From Lachnospiraceae bacterium (GTDB taxonomy: Bacteria; Bacillota; Clostridia; Lachnospirales; Lachnospiraceae), in assembly GCA_900766915.1 (NCBI GenBank), contig CAAFXE010000398.1:1-64000 (forward strand): a DNA stretch of 64,000 nt. The letters are read 5' to 3'. Below the pieces are notes generated by a model that saw only the letters and a program-made list of their open reading frames with translations, was not told the DNA's origin and made no database searches. The position numbers and the translations under genes are program-made. Shown piece after piece: positions 7,861 to 16,265 of the stretch. Position 1 is the first letter of the stretch. The number at the start of each line of letters is the position of its first letter.

Positions 7861-9792
7861 ATGGCAAAGAATGATTTGATTTTAATTGATAGTATTATTG
7901 AAGAAAGAGTTGCTGAAAAATTACCTTCAAATAAAAAAGATGAAGTGTTCGAATTTTTGACATATGAACAGGTTTTAAAAGAATATGACCTATCTTCAGA
8001 CGATATAAAGGCGGGTTCAGTGGATGGTAGAAATGATGGTGGAATTGATGCAATTTACATTTTGGTAAACGGACATTTGATTAGCGATGTCAAAAGTGCA
8101 TTGTTACCAAAATCAAATGCAAATTTAGAAGTATTCTTTTTTACATGTAAACATCGAGATGTTTTTAAACAAGATCCAGTTAATAGTATATGTACAAGTC
8201 TCCAAGAATTATTAGATTTTTCTAGAGATAATAAGGATCTAGACGGTGAGTATAATGAAGATATTTTTGAGAAAAGGAATATTTTTATTTCAATATATAA
8301 GAAAGTTGCCACTATTTTAGAAAAATTCTCAATAAAGGTGATATTTGCCAGCAGAGGCGATGTAAAAAATGAATTAGGAGATAATGTTGAGGCTCGAGCT
8401 AAGCAAATCGAAACTATTTGCAGGGAATACTTCAGCGGATGCGATGCGAAGTTTGAATTTTGGGGAGCAGAAGAGATATTAGCTGCTTATAGAAAAAAAG
8501 CGGACTATTCATTATCATTAAATGTTAAAGAGTGTTTATCTCATGGAAAACAAATGGTGGTGCTTGCGAGCCTACAAGACTATTTTAAATTTATTACATA
8601 TGAGGATAAAAAAATCAGAAAATATTTATTTGATTCAAATGTTAGAGACTTTATGGGCGTAAATGCGGTAAATGGGGATATTTTAGATACATTAGAAAAT
8701 CGAAAAAACAACGAGGATTTTTGGTGGTTAAATAATGGAATAACAATATTGTGTTCGTCTGCAGTTGCAATTGGAAAAAGCATAACTATTGAAAATGTTC
8801 AAATTGTTAATGGATTACAAACATCGGAATGTATATATAGATATTTTTTTGAAGCTGAGAGAGAAAAGGAGGATAGAGTTGTTTTAATTAAGATTCTTCC
8901 ATGTGAAAGTGTAGAAATTGCAGATGATATAACCCGCTCTACCAATAATCAAACTGCAGTTATGAGCAGTTCTTTAAGAGCAACTGATAAAATTCAAGAA
9001 GATATAGAAGATATCCTGAAAAAAGAAGAATTGTATTATGAAAGAAGGGTAAATTACTATGTAAATCAAGGGATTTCTGCAGAAAAAATATTTACGCCAA
9101 TGTACCTGGCTAAAGGGTATATGGCACTTGTTCTAAAACAGCCATATAATGCGGTTGCATTAAAACAAAAATTTATGAGAAAACAAGCATCATATGAAAA
9201 GATATTTTCAGAAAATGATGATTTGCGTATTTGGCCAATGATTGCGAAAATTATGAGAAAAACGGATGGTTATATGAATTTTTTAAGAGAGGGAATAGGT
9301 GGGGAAAGATTTTTGAGCAATGTTAGATACCAGGTATCTTTTTTGACACTAGCCAGGTTATTTGAGACTTTTACATATTCAATGAATTCTCTGATTTCTT
9401 TTGATATCAACAAATATACTTATGATGAAGTGAAAAAAACATGGCTGGATATTCAGAAAGTTACAAGTATTGATGGGACATGTAAGTCATGGCGGGGAAA
9501 ACGTGTTTCTTTAGATATTTCTCAATCGATAGCTGAAATTGAAGGGATTAATAATTTTATCGCTATTGATACAGTGAATAACAATAAAAGTACTGTAAAA
9601 AAGAAAGAATTCTCAAATGAATTTCTTGAAGAGGTAAAGAATTATTTGCCAGATCAACCATGGCCAAAGGGGGTTTCTTATGATGTTTCAAAGAAAATGG
9701 GGATTTCCCCCAAGAAAGCATCAATGGCTATTGGAGAGTTGATGAAAAGAAATATGGTAAGAAAGCAAAAGAATGGAAAGATAATAGACTGA
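7861..9792 (+). CDS. AIPR-family abortive phage infection protein
   Basis: This 643-residue protein belongs to the AIPR (abortive infection phage resistance) family, giving a predicted anti-phage role. The N-terminal ~200 residues look like a restriction-endonuclease-like domain with GRNDGGIDAI (D63) and, after a beta hairpin, E90 and TCK ending at K97, where relatives usually show QxK. The AIPR core (about 250-400) has WWLNNGITI, VNGLQT and RSTNNQT motifs. The last ~60 residues form a winged-helix-like domain. It is markedly more AT-rich than its neighbours, has its own terminator and interrupts the mobC-relaxase block, so it is probably acquired cargo. Phage defence is inferred from the family, not shown here. 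Confidence 0.85.
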   Translation: MAKNDLILIDSIIEERVAEKLPSNKKDEVFEFLTYEQVLKEYDLSSDDIKAGSVDGRNDGGIDAIYILVNGHLISDVKSALLPKSNANLEVFFFTCKHRDVFKQDPVNSICTSLQELLDFSRDNKDLDGEYNEDIFEKRNIFISIYKKVATILEKFSIKVIFASRGDVKNELGDNVEARAKQIETICREYFSGCDAKFEFWGAEEILAAYRKKADYSLSLNVKECLSHGKQMVVLASLQDYFKFITYEDKKIRKYLFDSNVRDFMGVNAVNGDILDTLENRKNNEDFWWLNNGITILCSSAVAIGKSITIENVQIVNGLQTSECIYRYFFEAEREKEDRVVLIKILPCESVEIADDITRSTNNQTAVMSSSLRATDKIQEDIEDILKKEELYYERRVNYYVNQGISAEKIFTPMYLAKGYMALVLKQPYNAVALKQKFMRKQASYEKIFSENDDLRIWPMIAKIMRKTDGYMNFLREGIGGERFLSNVRYQVSFLTLARLFETFTYSMNSLISFDINKYTYDEVKKTWLDIQKVTSIDGTCKSWRGKRVSLDISQSIAEIEGINNFIAIDTVNNNKSTVKKKEFSNEFLEEVKNYLPDQPWPKGVSYDVSKKMGISPKKASMAIGELMKRNMVRKQKNGKIID

Positions 9793-9847
9793 CTTTAATT
9801 CTTTAGATGTATCAATGTAACTTGATACTTAATATAATTTATAGTAG

Positions 9848-9900
9848 ATAAAGTGGACGCATGTTTGTTCGATAACATACATCCACTTTATTTTGTTTTT
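9848..9900 (+). terminator. Intrinsic terminator after the AIPR gene
   Basis: Arms ATAAAGTGGA (9848-9857) and TCCACTTTAT (9882-9891) pair perfectly. An inner ATGTT/AACAT stem extends the helix across mismatches, and the 3' side runs into TTTTGTTTTT. It insulates the AIPR gene from the relaxase gene. Confidence 0.85.
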
Positions 9901-9902
9901 GC

Positions 9903-9923
9903 GGGATTGTTTGATACAGTCCC
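9903..9923 (+). repeat. Right copy of hairpin flanking the AIPR cargo
   Basis: Arms GGGATTGT and ACAGTCCC (one T-G wobble) enclose TTGAT. It is the partner of the hairpin at 7706-7726 and has the same length and orientation. The relaxase ribosome site follows about 12 bases later. Confidence 0.65.
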
Positions 9924-9948
9924 TATTTGGGGGTGAAGGAGACTAGCA

Positions 9949-11343
9949 ATGGCAGCAACGAGATTAATCGCAATTCATCATGTAAAAGACAAATCCATGC
10001 TCCAATGTCTGAAGGAGCGGATAGAATATTCTATGAATCCAGAAAAGACGGAAAAAGGAGAATATGTGAGATGTTATGAGTGTACGCAGGAAACTGCAGT
10101 TGAAGAATTTGCTCTGTCAAAACGGGAATATGAACATATCACCGGAAGAAATCAAAAAAGAGGAGTCATTGCTTATATGATCCGGCAGTCTTTCAAGCCG
10201 GGAGAGATTACACCAGAGGAAGCAAACAAAGTAGGCTATGAGCTGGCAATGCGATTTACTAAGGGAAAGCATATGTTTTTTGTCGCAACACATACAGACA
10301 AGAAACACATTCATAATCATATTCTCTTTAACTCCACAACACTGGAATGTACGAGAAAATTTAAAAATTTCTTTCTATCCGGGAGGGCGGTGCAAAAGCT
10401 CAGTGACATGATCTGCATAGAGAACAGTCTTTCTGTAATCGCTCCAAAGCCGTATTCTGAAAGAATCAAAGAAAACCGGTATGGAGATTGCGTATCAAAA
10501 AGAGATATCATCCGAAGGGATATAGATGCTACGATGGAGCAGAAGCCGGAGAATTTTGAGATGTTACTGAATATTCTTTTGAAAAAAGGCTATGAAATCA
10601 AGCAGGGAAAGCAGATTTCCCTAAAGAAAAAAGAGGATTCCAGATATGTACGTTTCCGGTCTCTGGGAGCCGGTTACACAGTAGAAGATTTAAAGCTACA
10701 GTTTGAGAAGAAAATAAAAGTTACCAAGAAACGAAAAGGGTATCAGAAGAAGCTCAGCCTGCTTATTGACATTCAGCAGAAGCTTAAAGAAGGAAAAGGT
10801 GGCGGTTACACCCACTGGGCAAAAGTATTTAATGTAAAGCAGATGGCACAGACAATTTTATTTCTGCAGGAACATGAGTATGAAAGCTTTGAACAGTTGG
10901 ATGCTGCAACCAATGCTGCAATACAGAAATTTCATAAGGTTTCCGAAGAATTAAAATATCTGGAGAATCAGATCAAAGATTCCAAAGAACTGAAAAAACA
11001 GATTATAAATTATTCCAAGACAAGGGATGTTTACATAGAGTACCGGAAAGCCGGGTACAGCAAAAAGTTTTTTTATGAGCATAAAGAAGAAATCCAGATG
11101 CATAAAGCTGCGAAAGAAGCTTTTGAGCAGCTGGGCGTTTCAAAGATTCCAAGGATAAAGGAACTGAATGAGCAGATTTCTGGAAACTATGAAAGAAAGA
11201 GAAATGTTTCGGAGGAATATTATCAGTTGAAAAAGGAAATGCGAGAGATGATGATTGTGCGGGAAAATATTAAAATGATCCTAAAATCGCAGGACCATGA
11301 AGTAAAAAAGAGCAAATGTTATGAAAAAGAAAAAAACATATAA
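9949..11343 (+). CDS. Relaxase / mobilization nuclease (MobA/VirD2-like)
   Basis: This 464-residue relaxase should nick the element at its transfer origin and carry the strand into the recipient. The N-terminal nuclease domain (about 1-200) has an early tyrosine-rich region, and the metal-binding HUH-type histidines are in HTDKKHIHNHI near residues 115-125. The C-terminal half is lysine-rich and largely coiled coil. Length is normal for clostridial elements. AAGGAG precedes the ATG. It is the last recognisable conjugation gene before the AT-rich tail. Confidence 0.9.
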   Translation: MAATRLIAIHHVKDKSMLQCLKERIEYSMNPEKTEKGEYVRCYECTQETAVEEFALSKREYEHITGRNQKRGVIAYMIRQSFKPGEITPEEANKVGYELAMRFTKGKHMFFVATHTDKKHIHNHILFNSTTLECTRKFKNFFLSGRAVQKLSDMICIENSLSVIAPKPYSERIKENRYGDCVSKRDIIRRDIDATMEQKPENFEMLLNILLKKGYEIKQGKQISLKKKEDSRYVRFRSLGAGYTVEDLKLQFEKKIKVTKKRKGYQKKLSLLIDIQQKLKEGKGGGYTHWAKVFNVKQMAQTILFLQEHEYESFEQLDAATNAAIQKFHKVSEELKYLENQIKDSKELKKQIINYSKTRDVYIEYRKAGYSKKFFYEHKEEIQMHKAAKEAFEQLGVSKIPRIKELNEQISGNYERKRNVSEEYYQLKKEMREMMIVRENIKMILKSQDHEVKKSKCYEKEKNI

Positions 11344-11392
11344 TAAAGTGTAAGGATTTGTTTACTTGATTGTATTTATTATATAGGGAAAA

Positions 11393-11524
11393 ATGCAAAC
11401 AAAGATAAAGACTGAATATAGTCGTAAAGAATTATCGCTGATATCAGAGGGATATTTTGATATTCTGAAATTATCAGTTTGTCACATAGAATTTAAATCG
11501 AAAAAGCTAACCATTGTTGGATGA
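11393..11524 (+). CDS. Tiny hypothetical gene, coupled to next
   Basis: A 43-codon frame starts at ATG 11393 behind TAGGGA and ends with TGA overlapping the ATG of the next small frame (ATGA at 11521-11524). The product, starting MQTKIKTEYSRKEL, has no family I recognise. The start-stop overlap and a plausible ribosome site support it modestly. Its position just after the relaxase is consistent with an accessory gene of the element. Confidence 0.4.
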   Translation: MQTKIKTEYSRKELSLISEGYFDILKLSVCHIEFKSKKLTIVG

Positions 11525-11706
11525 TTTGTAAGGTGGGGCATGTAAGTGAGTATTCGAATGAAATATTTCATAAACACAAGCAGGAAGAACCAGTGTATCA
11601 TTTGCATCGTAGAAAAGGTACTATATGGGGGCCTATAGAAGAAATTAAGAAACATGATCAGTATCAAATAAGTGGAAGTAAAGATATTTTCGAAAATGAA
11701 AAATGA
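11521..11706 (+). CDS. Small hypothetical protein, His-rich
   Basis: A 61-residue frame overlaps the preceding 43-codon frame by four bases, suggesting coupled translation. The middle contains several histidines (FHKHKQEEPVYHLHRRKG). I do not recognise it. Composition matches the surrounding AT-rich tail. Confidence 0.4.
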   Translation: MICKVGHVSEYSNEIFHKHKQEEPVYHLHRRKGTIWGPIEEIKKHDQYQISGSKDIFENEK

Positions 11707-11854
11707 GTATTAGCATTGATTTAAGTTTTGTATATTATTATACTTAAATTAATGAATTGATATTTTACTGATTGCATTAAGTTGTATTTGTTGGATTGAA
11801 TAAATAATCGTATAAGTTAATTAAAGAATTTGATTGATTTGAAGGAAGAGGAAA

Positions 11855-12019
11855 ATGGGAAAAGCAGTACATATGATTTACAATACGTTCAATAAACGAT
11901 CGCCAGAAGAAATAAAAAGCATTAATAACGTATTTGGTGATTTCCTTGTAAAGAGAGGTTTGTATAGTGAGATAGAGATTACAAGAGAGAATATTTATGA
12001 ATTAGCTGATTTAATATGA
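11855..12019 (+). CDS. Small hypothetical protein (54 aa)
   Basis: A 54-codon frame (starting MGKAVHMIYNTFNKRSPEE) follows the strong ribosome site GAAGGAAGAGG and ends 12 bases before the next small gene. The sequence looks like a compact helical protein. The style resembles accessory proteins near relaxases in clostridial elements, but no family is assigned. Confidence 0.5.
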   Translation: MGKAVHMIYNTFNKRSPEEIKSINNVFGDFLVKRGLYSEIEITRENIYELADLI

Positions 12020-12031
12020 GGGCATGTGAAA

Positions 12032-12265
12032 ATGGATATTTATTGTCCTAAATGTAGGGAAAGTCGAGTGCTTTCTTGCGAGGCAATTCCTTATCATTGG
12101 TATAATGATCGTAATGACGAAATATTAGCAAGACCTTTAGAAGAGGAAGGTGTATCATGGCAAAAAATGATAAGCATGACAGAAACTCATTATCAAAATT
12201 CTGCAGAAGAGACAGTTAAAGTAAATGACAGGATTACATTCAGTATTATCGGGTATTGTAAGTGA
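12032..12265 (+). CDS. Small protein with one zinc-ribbon-like CPKC knuckle
   Basis: This 77-residue frame starts at ATG 12032, preferred over an in-frame GTG at 12026 because GAGGG at 12018-12022 is better spaced for it. It opens MDIYCPKCRESRVL, half of a zinc ribbon, and ends abruptly at GYCK. Zinc ribbons need a second CxxC, so the protein may be truncated just where the second knuckle should begin. Function unknown. Confidence 0.5.
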   Translation: MDIYCPKCRESRVLSCEAIPYHWYNDRNDEILARPLEEEGVSWQKMISMTETHYQNSAEETVKVNDRITFSIIGYCK

Positions 12266-12426
12266 ATTCTGCACAATTCATTCCGACAGTTAATTTAAGT
12301 AAGCTGTTCTTCAAAGAATTGTACAAATTTATAGGTGAAATACTATATTATAAACAGAGAGAGGGATTGCATTTATAACAGATTATTTCACATAAATAAG
12401 GAAATGTATCGAAAGGAAAAAAGAGT

Positions 12427-13707
12427 ATGAAGAAAGTAATTAATGGAATTTTGTTATTTGGAACGGTAATTTCAATTATTGTTGCTTTGAAATATTCTGC
12501 CCTACCCATTCCAAAATTCGTACCAGATATATTAGCTGAATTTTGGGAATCTTCTATGGAAGAGCAACAAGAATATGTTTTATTATACGACATATCTGTT
12601 GGGTTTATATTAAGTGCATGGTTCTATTTTGTCGTAGAAGAAATACCTGACAGAGTTAGAAAACATAAGGCTAAAAAATTAATTCATGTACAGATAAATC
12701 GTCTGCTTGAATATATGGAACAAATAATTAGTATCGTTATCGCAAAATATGAGCGTAATGGGAATTTGAAAGAATTAGCTCAAAAAGATTTTTTGATTTT
12801 AGATGGAGAAATTAAACTTTCCAAGGAAGAAATTTCTTATTTAACTACCACCTATTATAAAAAAAACAGGAAGAAAAAAATAGCGGTTCAACAATATGGA
12901 ACAGTCGATAAGGTGATAAAGGATAATCTCAAACACGTGGTTGATAATATATGTATTATCAAGAATTATGAGTATTTTTATGCATCTGACAGTATTTTAG
13001 TTGAATGCATCCGTAGAATTGAGAGCTGTGATTTAGTTCAATTTTATTATAAAAAGGATGATTATCAAAAGAATACTCCTTGTTTTTTGTTACATGGTAC
13101 AAGTACTGCAATGATAGAATTTATTAAACTTTATCTACAGTTGATTAAGCTGAAATTTCATACTGAATATACCTTAACCACTCTTGATAGCAAAGAGGAG
13201 ACCGATAAATACCATGCCGATAGAGAAACTGGTGCATTTTTCTATAAATTAATTGATATACAAAAAGAAAGGCGAGAAATTGCTGTTTCCAACCCAACTG
13301 TAGTTATAAGTAGTACAAAATATACAACTAATATATTGATTGCTCAGTTAAAACAGAGACTCGCTGCAACATACTTTTCCATAGATGATATTCAGAAAGA
13401 AAGTTTAGATGGATTTAAATTTGTGATTTTTATAGTTGATTCTAAATCGAAAAATGAAGTTGTTCGTGTTTTAAAAGAAAGTGATATACAAGCAGAAATT
13501 CTCTTACTTACAGAGAAGAATATTCTCTATAATGGAATTAAAGGTAAAAATAGATACAATAAAAAAATAATTGGAGAGATATATTTTAAGAGTTGCTTTA
13601 AAGTAAAATATTATCCAGTTGCTTTTTATAAAGAAGAACCCTCAGAAAAAAGCATTGCAGATATTGTGTCACAAATAGAGGAACTTCTTTACGGGGAAAA
13701 AAAATAA
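12427..13707 (+). CDS. Orphan two-helix membrane protein with cytoplasmic domain
   Basis: This 426-residue protein is very AT-rich in coding. Two membrane helices lie at about residues 5-22 and 55-75, followed by a charged helical region (about 80-150). The long cytoplasmic part ends in an alternating beta/alpha stretch (about 285-370; e.g. NPTVVISSTK, GFKFVIFIVDS, AEILLLT) that resembles a Rossmann- or receiver-like fold. I recognise no family. AAGGAAAAAAG precedes the ATG. As a stand-alone membrane sensor-like gene in the variable tail of a conjugative element it could be accessory or defence cargo. That is inference only. Confidence 0.75.
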   Translation: MKKVINGILLFGTVISIIVALKYSALPIPKFVPDILAEFWESSMEEQQEYVLLYDISVGFILSAWFYFVVEEIPDRVRKHKAKKLIHVQINRLLEYMEQIISIVIAKYERNGNLKELAQKDFLILDGEIKLSKEEISYLTTTYYKKNRKKKIAVQQYGTVDKVIKDNLKHVVDNICIIKNYEYFYASDSILVECIRRIESCDLVQFYYKKDDYQKNTPCFLLHGTSTAMIEFIKLYLQLIKLKFHTEYTLTTLDSKEETDKYHADRETGAFFYKLIDIQKERREIAVSNPTVVISSTKYTTNILIAQLKQRLAATYFSIDDIQKESLDGFKFVIFIVDSKSKNEVVRVLKESDIQAEILLLTEKNILYNGIKGKNRYNKKIIGEIYFKSCFKVKYYPVAFYKEEPSEKSIADIVSQIEELLYGEKK

Positions 13708-14089
13708 TTATTACATGAAGGAAGAAATATACATATTGCAAAAAATCACTAATATATTTCGTTATGTTTTTGATGTGACGGGCAGAGCCGAGTTTTAATA
13801 GAAAACAGCGAGTAGGAAAACTTTTGTATGGATATGAATCATAAAATGAGAAAGTATTTATGATATTGGCAAAGAATATTGTTGAAAAATATTCTTTGGT
13901 CAATAAAGAGAAAAAGCAGATACATTCTTATTATGGTATATCTGTGTTAGCTTTTATATAAAATGACTTCTCAGTTTTTAGCATCCGCAGGATGCGTAGC
14001 CACTGCAAAGCAGTGATTTCGAGGGTTTGGGAGCATTTCCCAACAAGCAAAAATGCCTTTGGTATATACAAAGGCACTGCTTGCCGCTA
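13708..14089 (+). repeat. Non-coding AT-rich spacer ending in a chain of hairpins
   Basis: No convincing gene is seen. At 13870-13898 an 11-bp perfect stem (CAAAGAATATT and its complement) could end the 426-residue gene, but it lacks a T run. From 13981 four hairpins follow head to tail: GCATCC/GGATGC (13981-13995), CACTGC/GCAGTG (14001-14015), TTGGGA/TCCCAA (14027-14043), and a two-part stem CAAGCA...TGCCTTTG / CAAAGGCA...TGCTTG (14044-14083). They abut the left inverted repeat of the RIT element. Confidence 0.6.
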
Positions 14090-14268
14090 TTATCAGGAAT
14101 TCCTGATAATAGTTGTTATCGGGAAATTAGACTTATCAGGAAATGCTTCACAGACGAAGTTTCTGCGAGCATTTCCAGTTTTTTATTCCTGATAAGTTTT
14201 TGTTTCTGAGAGATTTACCGTATATTAAGTGAATCTCCGTACATTGGTGCATTTCCTGATAACTCAAG
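14090..14268 (+). repeat. Left terminal inverted repeat of the RIT element
   Basis: It pairs with 17541-17719 at about 90% identity over equal length. Decamer sites lie at 14090 (forward), 14100 (reverse), 14116 (variant TTATCGGGAA), 14133 (forward), 14186 (reverse) and 14253 (reverse). It ends one base before the ritC stop codon. Confidence 0.9.
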
Positions 14269-15315
14269 TTACTTAAGGCCGTAGAGACGTTTCAGCATCT
14301 CATCATCAGAAATAACATAACGTTTTGAAGCATCTGATTTTTTGAGAACACTATTATTGGATGTTGCTTGCTCAATAGCTTTTCTTTTCTGCTCGGTGTC
14401 TGCATGTGCATAAATCAACGTTGTTTCATATTGGGAATGACCAAGCCATTGAGAAATCAATGACAATTCCATACCATGCTGGTACAAATGCATTGCCCTG
14501 CTATGCCTCAAAAGATGTGGGTGTACGTTCTCAGGAATTGCCGGGCAGAGTTCTCTTGCAGCTTTCCCATACTTCGAAATCATTTTTCGAATTGTGCTTG
14601 TGTCCAGACGATTCTTTATGCCATGTCTTACGTTATAGAAAAGATACTGGTTAGAATGGGGAGTCTCTTCTGGATGATACATGCTGAAATATTTTTCGTA
14701 ATAAAGCATTGTAGATTCCATAAGTGGTACAGTTCTGACTTTTGCACCTTTTCCATGGAGGATAACAAGCGGAGTTTTTCCGTTTATTAGATCACAGATT
14801 TTTATATCGACTAATTCCTGGACTCTTGCAGCACTATCGTACATCAGTAAGAGAATAAAAATGTCTCGCATCCCTTTTTCAGTAGTCCGATCTGGTTGCT
14901 CCAAAAGAACTTTTACTGCTTTTTCAGAGAGATATTCAATAGTTGTCTTATTGGTGTCCTTCTTTACGGGTACTTTATAAATCTCATTACGATATATCAT
15001 CAGTGCAGGATCTACCATAACAGCATATCCAAAGAACGAGCGTATAGCCTGTAACCTTTGATTTCTTGTACTGATACAGACGCCCTGCTCTTCAAGCGAA
15101 TCCAAAAATGCAGAAAGCATGTCACTTGTAATCATCTTAAATGTGATTGCAGAAAGAGAAATGTTTTTGCTTTTAGCAATAAACTCAAGTAATGAAGAAA
15201 CTGCTTCTCGATAGGAACGTATGGTATTGTCGCTACATTTTCGCATTCGTGGCAAATATAGTAAAAAGTAATCGTGTATGATCTTGTATAAAGTTTCATC
15301 TGCTAACCCTTTCAT
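14269..15315 (-). CDS. ritC: RIT tyrosine recombinase, third gene (RitC-like)
   Basis: This 348-residue tyrosine recombinase has a SAM-like core-binding N-terminal domain (about 10-100) and a C-terminal catalytic domain. Visible catalytic signatures are the first arginine in SAARVQELVDI, HLLRHSRA, LGHSQYETTLIYAH with the nucleophile tyrosine, and the surrounding helix. It starts at ATG (complement 15313-15315), overlapping the ritB stop by four bases, so the trio is probably translated as one coupled operon. RIT recombinases are thought to act together to move the element. Which one cuts which strand is unknown. Confidence 0.85.
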   Translation of the reverse strand: MKGLADETLYKIIHDYFLLYLPRMRKCSDNTIRSYREAVSSLLEFIAKSKNISLSAITFKMITSDMLSAFLDSLEEQGVCISTRNQRLQAIRSFFGYAVMVDPALMIYRNEIYKVPVKKDTNKTTIEYLSEKAVKVLLEQPDRTTEKGMRDIFILLLMYDSAARVQELVDIKICDLINGKTPLVILHGKGAKVRTVPLMESTMLYYEKYFSMYHPEETPHSNQYLFYNVRHGIKNRLDTSTIRKMISKYGKAARELCPAIPENVHPHLLRHSRAMHLYQHGMELSLISQWLGHSQYETTLIYAHADTEQKRKAIEQATSNNSVLKKSDASKRYVISDDEMLKRLYGLK

Positions 15316-16265
15316 ACTGTCACCTCCGGTACTATTCCATCAAAGGAATTCCAATCAATCCCAACCGATTTGACAAGATTTTCAGGCAGCAAATGAACAT
15401 AATACATGGTTTCGTTAAGATGATTATGTCCCATGTATTGCTGTAAATAAGGCAGTTTATTTCTTAGATTTTTTCCTTCATCAATCCATCGATGTATTAC
15501 TGCAGTTGCGAATCTATGACGAAGGCAATACACTCTTACAGAAGGAATTTTATATGTTGACAGCTCTGGATTTGCTTTGCGCCAACAGGAAACAAATAAA
15601 TTATTAATTGTCTGTTCCAAATAAGGCCCGCCATCTGGTTTTGCAAAAAAATATTCATCAATTATTCCAAGCTGTTTACGTTGTTGGTTAAATGAAATAC
15701 AAAGATTCAACATATCATCTGACATGACAACAGTTCGTTCTTTTTTTCGTTTTGTATGTTCAATAAATATTTCTCCTGTATCAAAGTTGATATTTGCGCA
15801 TTTCAATTCCCGCCCTTCCTGTGGGCGCAGACCACATGTATATATGAGCCGGAACAGTACCGGTGCTATTAATGCCAAATGACCTTTTTTATAATCTATC
15901 CTATCAATCTCTAAAAACAAGTTTTTAAGTTCATTATCCGAGAAAATATAGGGTTCTTTGGATTGTTTGTTTCGATACATCTTTTCTGGAAGGATATAGG
16001 ACTCTTTTCCGATTGCGTTCAGATATATGGCAAACATCCGTAAAACAGAAGCTTTCCGAGTCAGATCACTGGTTTGACTTTCCAGATATTCCATTACCAT
16101 TTCACGAGAAATGTGGTCTATTCCAAAATAGTTTTCCGTACAAAATCTTGCAAAGTGATACAGCTTTATTTCATAAGAAATACGTTTATAGCCGATAGAT
16201 TCTTTAAACAGAAGAAATGATTCGATTTCATTTTCAAAACTAAGCATTTCGTTTTTCATATACAC
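15312..16265 (-). CDS. ritB: RIT tyrosine recombinase, second gene (RitB-like)
   Basis: This 317-residue tyrosine recombinase has the first catalytic arginine in TCGLRPQEGRELK, the box II motif YCLRHRFAT, and MGHNHLNETMYYVH with the candidate nucleophile tyrosine. It is shorter than its two partners. The start overlaps the end of ritA by 10 bases and the stop overlaps the ritC start by four. This tight packing on the minus strand is typical of RIT trios. Confidence 0.85.
   Translation of the reverse strand: MYMKNEMLSFENEIESFLLFKESIGYKRISYEIKLYHFARFCTENYFGIDHISREMVMEYLESQTSDLTRKASVLRMFAIYLNAIGKESYILPEKMYRNKQSKEPYIFSDNELKNLFLEIDRIDYKKGHLALIAPVLFRLIYTCGLRPQEGRELKCANINFDTGEIFIEHTKRKKERTVVMSDDMLNLCISFNQQRKQLGIIDEYFFAKPDGGPYLEQTINNLFVSCWRKANPELSTYKIPSVRVYCLRHRFATAVIHRWIDEGKNLRNKLPYLQQYMGHNHLNETMYYVHLLPENLVKSVGIDWNSFDGIVPEVTV

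Noticed and set aside
13981..14083. Tandem hairpins as integron attC sites
   Set aside because: No conserved core GTTRRRY sites or integron integrase; the neighbouring recombinases are RIT-type.
14406..14790. Plus-strand open frames within ritC
   Set aside because: They are antisense shadows of a well-supported recombinase gene.
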